Shown here: piece after piece, positions 21,939 through 25,724 of the stretch | Numbering within the stretch: the stretch's first letter is position 1 | Layout: every line of letters begins with the position of its first letter | DNA from: a virus | DNA: 25,724 nucleotides | Strand: one strand, 5' to 3' | IMG/VR virus record: IMGVR_UViG_3300007770_001109 | Span: 1 to 25,724 of that record | Notes under the pieces: generated by a model | Databases searched by the model: none | What the model was told of the DNA's origin: nothing | Seen by the model: only the letters and a program-made list of their open reading frames with translations | Translations under genes and position numbers: made by a program

Positions 21939-23927
21939 TTAATTTGTGGTTGGAATATATTCTACGGTGCAGCTATCAGAATTACAGAATTTGTCTATTT
22001 CTGCTTCTTCGCCCTCAACGCCCACAAAACTTAAATATCCAAGTTTTTTAACTTGTTTATTGTATTCTTTCTCTGTAATTGATTCATAAGGCATTTGTTT
22101 GTAAGCCCCACCATTTGCTCTTGGTAATAATGAAATACCTTTTAAATAATACTGAAAATAATTTAAAACGTGTGGTAGTTCATCTGATTCTGTTTCTGGA
22201 TTGAAAGTTGCTGTACAACTTACTTGGTTATCAGCCCAGTGGCGTTGCATAAATGCAGCTAAACTAAATTGTTCCCAAATTGACAATTCATTAGCTGTTC
22301 TGATCCCCTCACCGACATCAACAGGAATTTCTACAACCATCGTAGTATCCTCGGAACCAAATGCTGGTTCTAATGTATACCCAGCTTTTACTAAAGGTTC
22401 TATTAAATCAGATTGATTTGATAATCTAATTCTTCTTATATAGAAACGACTTTCAGGATAATGTAAACCAGGTGTAGCGCCAGCCAAAAGGGAAACTGTG
22501 CCACTTGGTTTGACTGAAGTAGTTTTGATTGATTTTGGTATTGCAAACCAATCAGAATAAATACAATCCCAATCTTGTATTGTATCATACCCACCTTCTA
22601 ACCATTTCCTTAACTCTTCCATTCCGTGTTTTGTGATAAATTGCGCAACGCCACTAACTGAACAACCGATTCTTCGGTTACGTAACATAACCCTATTCGT
22701 ATCCGACCAGTGGGTTTTACCTAATGTAACTGTTTTTGCGTACAAGTAAGCATATTTAAGTGTTCTTTTATAATCTTCTAATGACTCATGGTTAGATGGA
22801 AATGTTTCTACTAAACAACATAACTCATATGATTCTAATGTTTGTTCTAAACATGGATTTCCACCTGATGCTCTATGGTCTTTATCATCACCACCATTTT
22901 TCATTCTTGAGTAGTGTCTCATATTGTCTAACCACGCTAAACCTGGCTCACCATTATCTGCAATTCTTTTACATACTTCACTATAATCCATACCAAGTTC
23001 TGCAAATATTGAATTGTTTGAAGTCCAACCATATTGGTCTCTATGTGGATTTACTTTGTAATTTTTTAAATCTAAATATTCTTCATCATGTGGGTATCCA
23101 AACACAATTTCTGCTGTTCGTCTTACATTACCTGCAACAACACATTTTCCTATAAGGTTCATAATATCAACAATTGTAGTAACTGATATAGGCTCTCCTG
23201 AATTTTTTTCTAATACTCCTTTAATTGCCACATGAATTTCTTTTAATGGTTTATGTCCACTTGATATTCCACCAAAACCCTTAATTGGTTCTCCAGCAGG
23301 TCTAACTTTTGAATAATCAAATTCTACTGGTTGTGAACCATGAAAATAACTCTCTAATAATAGTCTAAGTGATTCTACCCAACCTTCTCTAGTATCTGGA
23401 ATGACAAATGTTTCTTCTTGTCTATTTTTATTTACACCTTTAATAACAATTTCCCCAGCACCCTTTACATCAAAACCAACTCCTACACCTAACATAGAGG
23501 CGTCCATTAAGAAACAAAATGGTTTTGCGTAATCTTCCTTTAGTGTTTTCGTAGATACAAATGCACAATTGTTTAGTGCAGCATATAAATTCTTTTCTTC
23601 TGTAATTGGTGTTCCCATAGCCCAAAGACCTCGGCCAGGTGGTAGGAATTTCATATTAAAAATTCTATCATACATTTCTTGAGCTGACTTTTGAGCTTGC
23701 CACGCGTTCCATCCTAATTGATGTTGATTTATCCAACTCATTTGCATAGAATAAGTTCCCTCTACAACCCGTCGTACAGTTTCCCACCAACGTTCATTTT
23801 TTCCGTTTTCTTTAATTCGAGAATAGGTTCTCATATACACTAATTCACCCAAACCATTAAAACCAAAAGGGGGTCTTTTTCGTTTGTACTTACTTATAAA
23901 CTTTTCCGATAACTTAAATTTTTCCAC
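21939..23927 (-). CDS. nrdJ: Class II (adenosylcobalamin-dependent) ribonucleotide reductase
   Basis: The 662-residue protein resembles the monomeric B12-dependent reductase of Lactobacillus leichmannii (739 residues). C121 and C370 fit the redox pair, and NPCLE (357-361) has the thiyl-radical Cys359 with N357 and E361. The spacing to C370 equals that of N406, C408, E410 and C419 in the L. leichmannii enzyme. A C-terminal CNSDSC (C648, C653) is the shuttle pair. The enzyme reduces ribonucleotides using adenosylcobalamin for radical formation, so it needs host B12 but no oxygen. It starts with GTG after a strong GAGGAG site; the stop of the preceding small gene overlaps it (TAGTG). It sits with replication genes and supplies their precursors. 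Confidence 0.95.
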   Translation of the reverse strand: MEKFKLSEKFISKYKRKRPPFGFNGLGELVYMRTYSRIKENGKNERWWETVRRVVEGTYSMQMSWINQHQLGWNAWQAQKSAQEMYDRIFNMKFLPPGRGLWAMGTPITEEKNLYAALNNCAFVSTKTLKEDYAKPFCFLMDASMLGVGVGFDVKGAGEIVIKGVNKNRQEETFVIPDTREGWVESLRLLLESYFHGSQPVEFDYSKVRPAGEPIKGFGGISSGHKPLKEIHVAIKGVLEKNSGEPISVTTIVDIMNLIGKCVVAGNVRRTAEIVFGYPHDEEYLDLKNYKVNPHRDQYGWTSNNSIFAELGMDYSEVCKRIADNGEPGLAWLDNMRHYSRMKNGGDDKDHRASGGNPCLEQTLESYELCCLVETFPSNHESLEDYKRTLKYAYLYAKTVTLGKTHWSDTNRVMLRNRRIGCSVSGVAQFITKHGMEELRKWLEGGYDTIQDWDCIYSDWFAIPKSIKTTSVKPSGTVSLLAGATPGLHYPESRFYIRRIRLSNQSDLIEPLVKAGYTLEPAFGSEDTTMVVEIPVDVGEGIRTANELSIWEQFSLAAFMQRHWADNQVSCTATFNPETESDELPHVLNYFQYYLKGISLLPRANGGAYKQMPYESITEKEYNKQVKKLGYLSFVGVEGEEAEIDKFCNSDSCTVEYIPTTN

Positions 23928-24124
23928 TACAACTCCTCATATCCTTTATATTTCTTTAACCAATAAACCTTCTTCTTTTTTTCTAGAATAGACTCCCTAT
24001 GTTTCCAATAATATCTTTTTTGTCTTGCTCGTCTAGCAGCTAACTGCTGTTTTTTGGTTTGGTATATTCTTTTTCTTCCCAAAATATTTCCCCATATAAA
24101 AGTAGGGAAAAATTTCTTCCCCAA
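23927..24124 (-). CDS. Small, very basic protein of unknown function
   Basis: The 65-residue protein is dominated by Lys, Arg and aromatic residues: KKQQLAARRARQKRYYWKHR (24-43), then LEKKKKVYWLKKYKG. The central Arg/Lys/Tyr helix recalls the basic linker found before HNH nuclease domains and in small phage DNA-binding proteins, but no nuclease residues are present. It may bind DNA or RNA. The stop overlaps the NrdJ start (TAGTG), so it is co-transcribed and probably translationally coupled. The longest frame begins with TTG at 24124, where upstream ribosome-binding sequence is poor. A later TTG at 24082, behind GGGGAAATATT, is an alternative giving 51 residues. Confidence 0.6.
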   Translation of the reverse strand: MGKKFFPTFIWGNILGRKRIYQTKKQQLAARRARQKRYYWKHRESILEKKKKVYWLKKYKGYEEL

Positions 24125-24198
24125 TATTTAAAAATTTTTTACCTATCGCCAATAATAAATACAATATATATTAAAATATAACTATGAATTTTACAACT

Positions 24199-25605
24199 TT
24201 ATTCAAAACCATCTAAACTTTTTTCAGAAGTTTTTTCTTCACTACTTTTTTTAGCATTTGGACCTAATACTCTATAAGCATTTCTAGCAGTTTGTCGTAC
24301 AAAATCTTCTGCACTTCTCATTTTTTTAGAAGACTCTACTCCCATTTTAGAAGATGGTCTATGAACATTTATCAACCCAGTATGTGTATTCATAGTACAT
24401 GGATATGTTATACCATCTATACCAAATCTATTTTTTATAACGTGACATCTAGCAGTATTACTAGCTTTATCTTCAATCTTTCTACTAAGACTTACAACGA
24501 AATCCGCAGTCATAACCTTACTATAAGATTCTGCAACCTTTTCTGCTCCAATAACTTCTTCTTCAAGTGCTGAACGATTTGCTTGTGATGCAGTCCATAT
24601 AGGAACTTCCATTTCACCTGCAAGACCCCTTAAATCTTCATAAATGTTTCCTAATTGGTGTCTTAACTCTTTACCACCACTAATATCTTTCATAATATCT
24701 GCATAATCAACAACTACAATATCTGGTTTTAACCCACTTAATTCTACTTGTTTCATATGGGCATTTAAAGTTTGAACTGATGCAGACCTAGTTGGAAAAT
24801 ATTTAATTAATAAATTTCCTTTAGCCTTTTCCAACGCCTTTCTAACTGCATCCTTTTGATATTTTATTTCACTTGTTGGTATTCCAGAAAAAATAGTATC
24901 GTATCGTAATCCTACATAAGATTGATTTAATTCTAAAGTATAATGTAAAACATTTTTCCCCATACATAGTGCATGATATGATATTCTCTGTAACATCCAA
25001 GTTTTACCAATACCCGCTGGTGCAACTAAAACTCCCAATTCACCTTTACCTAAACCACCAGACATAATTTCATCTATTATTTCCCAACCAGTAGGAGTTA
25101 TATCTCTAACAGATTTTGTTAATCTCTCTTCCAATCCTTCTACATAATCATGCCCTAAATCTTTTGTAGTACCAGCCTTCATTGCCGCATCAATTGTAGT
25201 TTTTATTCCATCATAATCATGTCTCTCTAGCATATCTACGGATTCCATAATTGCACTTTTTAAGTTCTGATTCTTGCAAAATTCTATAACTTTTTCTTCT
25301 ACAAAATCTAAATCTGTTGCTTCTCTATGTTGAAACACTTCTCTTAAATTATCTACAACTAATTTTTTTAACACATCAGAAGAAATTTCATCTATTTGTA
25401 TTTTTAATGCTTCTAATGTAGGTTCTACTTTATATTTTTCATAATACTTCTTAATAGATCTAACTAACCACTTATCAGCATCAGAATCAAAATATTCTGG
25501 TAAAATAATATCACTAATAGTTTGTAAAAAACGTCTATTGAATAATAATAAAACCATTATTTTTTTCTGAAATGAGTGTCCGAATTGTATTAATGTATCT
25601 GACAT
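24199..25605 (-). CDS. 41: Replicative DNA helicase, gp41 (DnaB-like)
   Basis: The 468-residue protein is a gp41/DnaB-type helicase. An N-terminal helical domain (about 1-160) precedes a RecA-like core with TGWEIIDEIMSGGLGKGELG, Walker A APAGIGKT (195-202), Walker B IVVVDYADI (296-304) and a sensor segment ending TASQANRS. The C-terminal tail is Ser/Lys/Glu-rich and ends SLDGFE. It forms a hexamer that unwinds the lagging-strand template and works with primase, which is not in the window. It begins one base after the stop of the upstream gene, so the two are coupled. Length compares with 475 in T4. Confidence 0.93.
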   Translation of the reverse strand: MSDTLIQFGHSFQKKIMVLLLFNRRFLQTISDIILPEYFDSDADKWLVRSIKKYYEKYKVEPTLEALKIQIDEISSDVLKKLVVDNLREVFQHREATDLDFVEEKVIEFCKNQNLKSAIMESVDMLERHDYDGIKTTIDAAMKAGTTKDLGHDYVEGLEERLTKSVRDITPTGWEIIDEIMSGGLGKGELGVLVAPAGIGKTWMLQRISYHALCMGKNVLHYTLELNQSYVGLRYDTIFSGIPTSEIKYQKDAVRKALEKAKGNLLIKYFPTRSASVQTLNAHMKQVELSGLKPDIVVVDYADIMKDISGGKELRHQLGNIYEDLRGLAGEMEVPIWTASQANRSALEEEVIGAEKVAESYSKVMTADFVVSLSRKIEDKASNTARCHVIKNRFGIDGITYPCTMNTHTGLINVHRPSSKMGVESSKKMRSAEDFVRQTARNAYRVLGPNAKKSSEEKTSEKSLDGFE

Positions 25606-25606
25606 A

Positions 25607-25724
25607 TTAAAAGAAATCGTGTTTAACTAAATTAGCTGGATTCAATGCCTTCTCTACTCTCGCTTCAGCAATCTTAAAATATTCTTTTTCTTTCTCTATA
25701 CCCAAGTATTTTCTATCTAAAGTC
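25607..25724 (-). CDS. C-terminal fragment of an unidentified protein (runs off right edge)
   Basis: The frame ending at TAA (25609-25607) gives 38 residues, TLDRKYLGIEKEKEYFKIAE then ARVEKALNPANLVKHDFF. It ends one base before the helicase ATG, the same packing as elsewhere. In T4 the genes before gp41 are uvsX and 40, so a recombination protein is possible by position. The fragment shows no motif that proves it. Confidence 0.55.
   Translation of the reverse strand, partial: TLDRKYLGIEKEKEYFKIAEARVEKALNPANLVKHDFF

Noticed and set aside
22796-23155. Plus-strand open frame of 119 codons
   Set aside because: It is antisense to NrdJ in a region with conserved catalytic residues. The His/Leu/Tyr-rich translation is typical of a shadow frame.
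24125-24198. Promoter in the gap between helicase and small basic protein genes
   Set aside because: TTGTAA-17-TAATAT can be read, but both boxes match only four of six bases in an almost pure A/T stretch. Too weak to list.
1-25724. tRNA genes, CRISPR arrays, insertion sequences, attachment sites
   Set aside because: Looked for cloverleaf ends, regularly spaced repeats, transposase or integrase motifs by eye; none seen.

Overview
The window reads as part of a large, tailed, T4-like (gp43/gp44/gp45/gp41-type) bacteriophage genome. It is visibly AT-rich. Every convincing gene lies on the minus strand, start and stop codons overlap at most junctions, and there is almost no intergenic space. The replication genes match the T4-like replisome, together with a B12-dependent ribonucleotide reductase, a ClpP-type protease and many carbohydrate or small-molecule enzymes. 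That combination is typical of marine T4-like myoviruses of Gram-negative hosts (SAR11-type or cyanophage-type relatives). The host assignment is inference; no gene here fixes it.

Layout in the direction of transcription (right to left). (1) 25724-16755, replication core: tail of an unidentified gene, replicative helicase gp41, a small basic protein, class II ribonucleotide reductase NrdJ, a promoter-like site, DNA polymerase gp43, sliding clamp gp45, a beta-class DNA methyltransferase and clamp-loader large subunit gp44. (2) 16758-544, a roughly 16-kb accessory block: ClpP protease, PhyH-type oxygenase, radical SAM protein, class I methyltransferase, GT25-like glycosyltransferase, ATP-grasp-like protein, second GT25 glycosyltransferase, HldE/PfkB-type sugar kinase, zinc-ribbon protein, an amino acid:carrier-protein-ligase-like/GNAT fusion, three consecutive SGNH-hydrolase-like proteins, a PIG-L deacetylase, a second ATP-grasp-like protein with a Hint-like C-terminal part, a second radical SAM protein, a QueC-like PP-loop ATPase, an AmpG-type muropeptide permease, a P4H-type oxygenase, a sulfotransferase and an aspartyl/asparaginyl-hydroxylase-like oxygenase. 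(3) 517-1: clamp-loader small subunit gp62 and the start of an unidentified gene.

The replisome genes should supply DNA synthesis (gp43 on the gp45 clamp loaded by gp44/gp62, gp41 unwinding, NrdJ making deoxynucleotides). The accessory block splits the clamp-loader genes gp44 and gp62, which are adjacent in T4. Its enzymes fall into two overlapping themes. One is surface-sugar synthesis and trimming (HldE kinase, two GT25s, PIG-L, SGNH trio, sulfotransferase). The other is amino-acid or peptide-type ligation and tailoring (aaRS-like/GNAT fusion, two related ATP-grasp proteins, two radical SAM enzymes, PP-loop ATPase, three 2-oxoglutarate oxygenases). The most notable items are the aaRS-like/GNAT fusion, the ATP-grasp/Hint-like protein and its smaller relative, and the phage-borne AmpG permease. 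No tRNA, CRISPR array, integrase or transposase was seen. No gap between genes exceeds about 105 bases.
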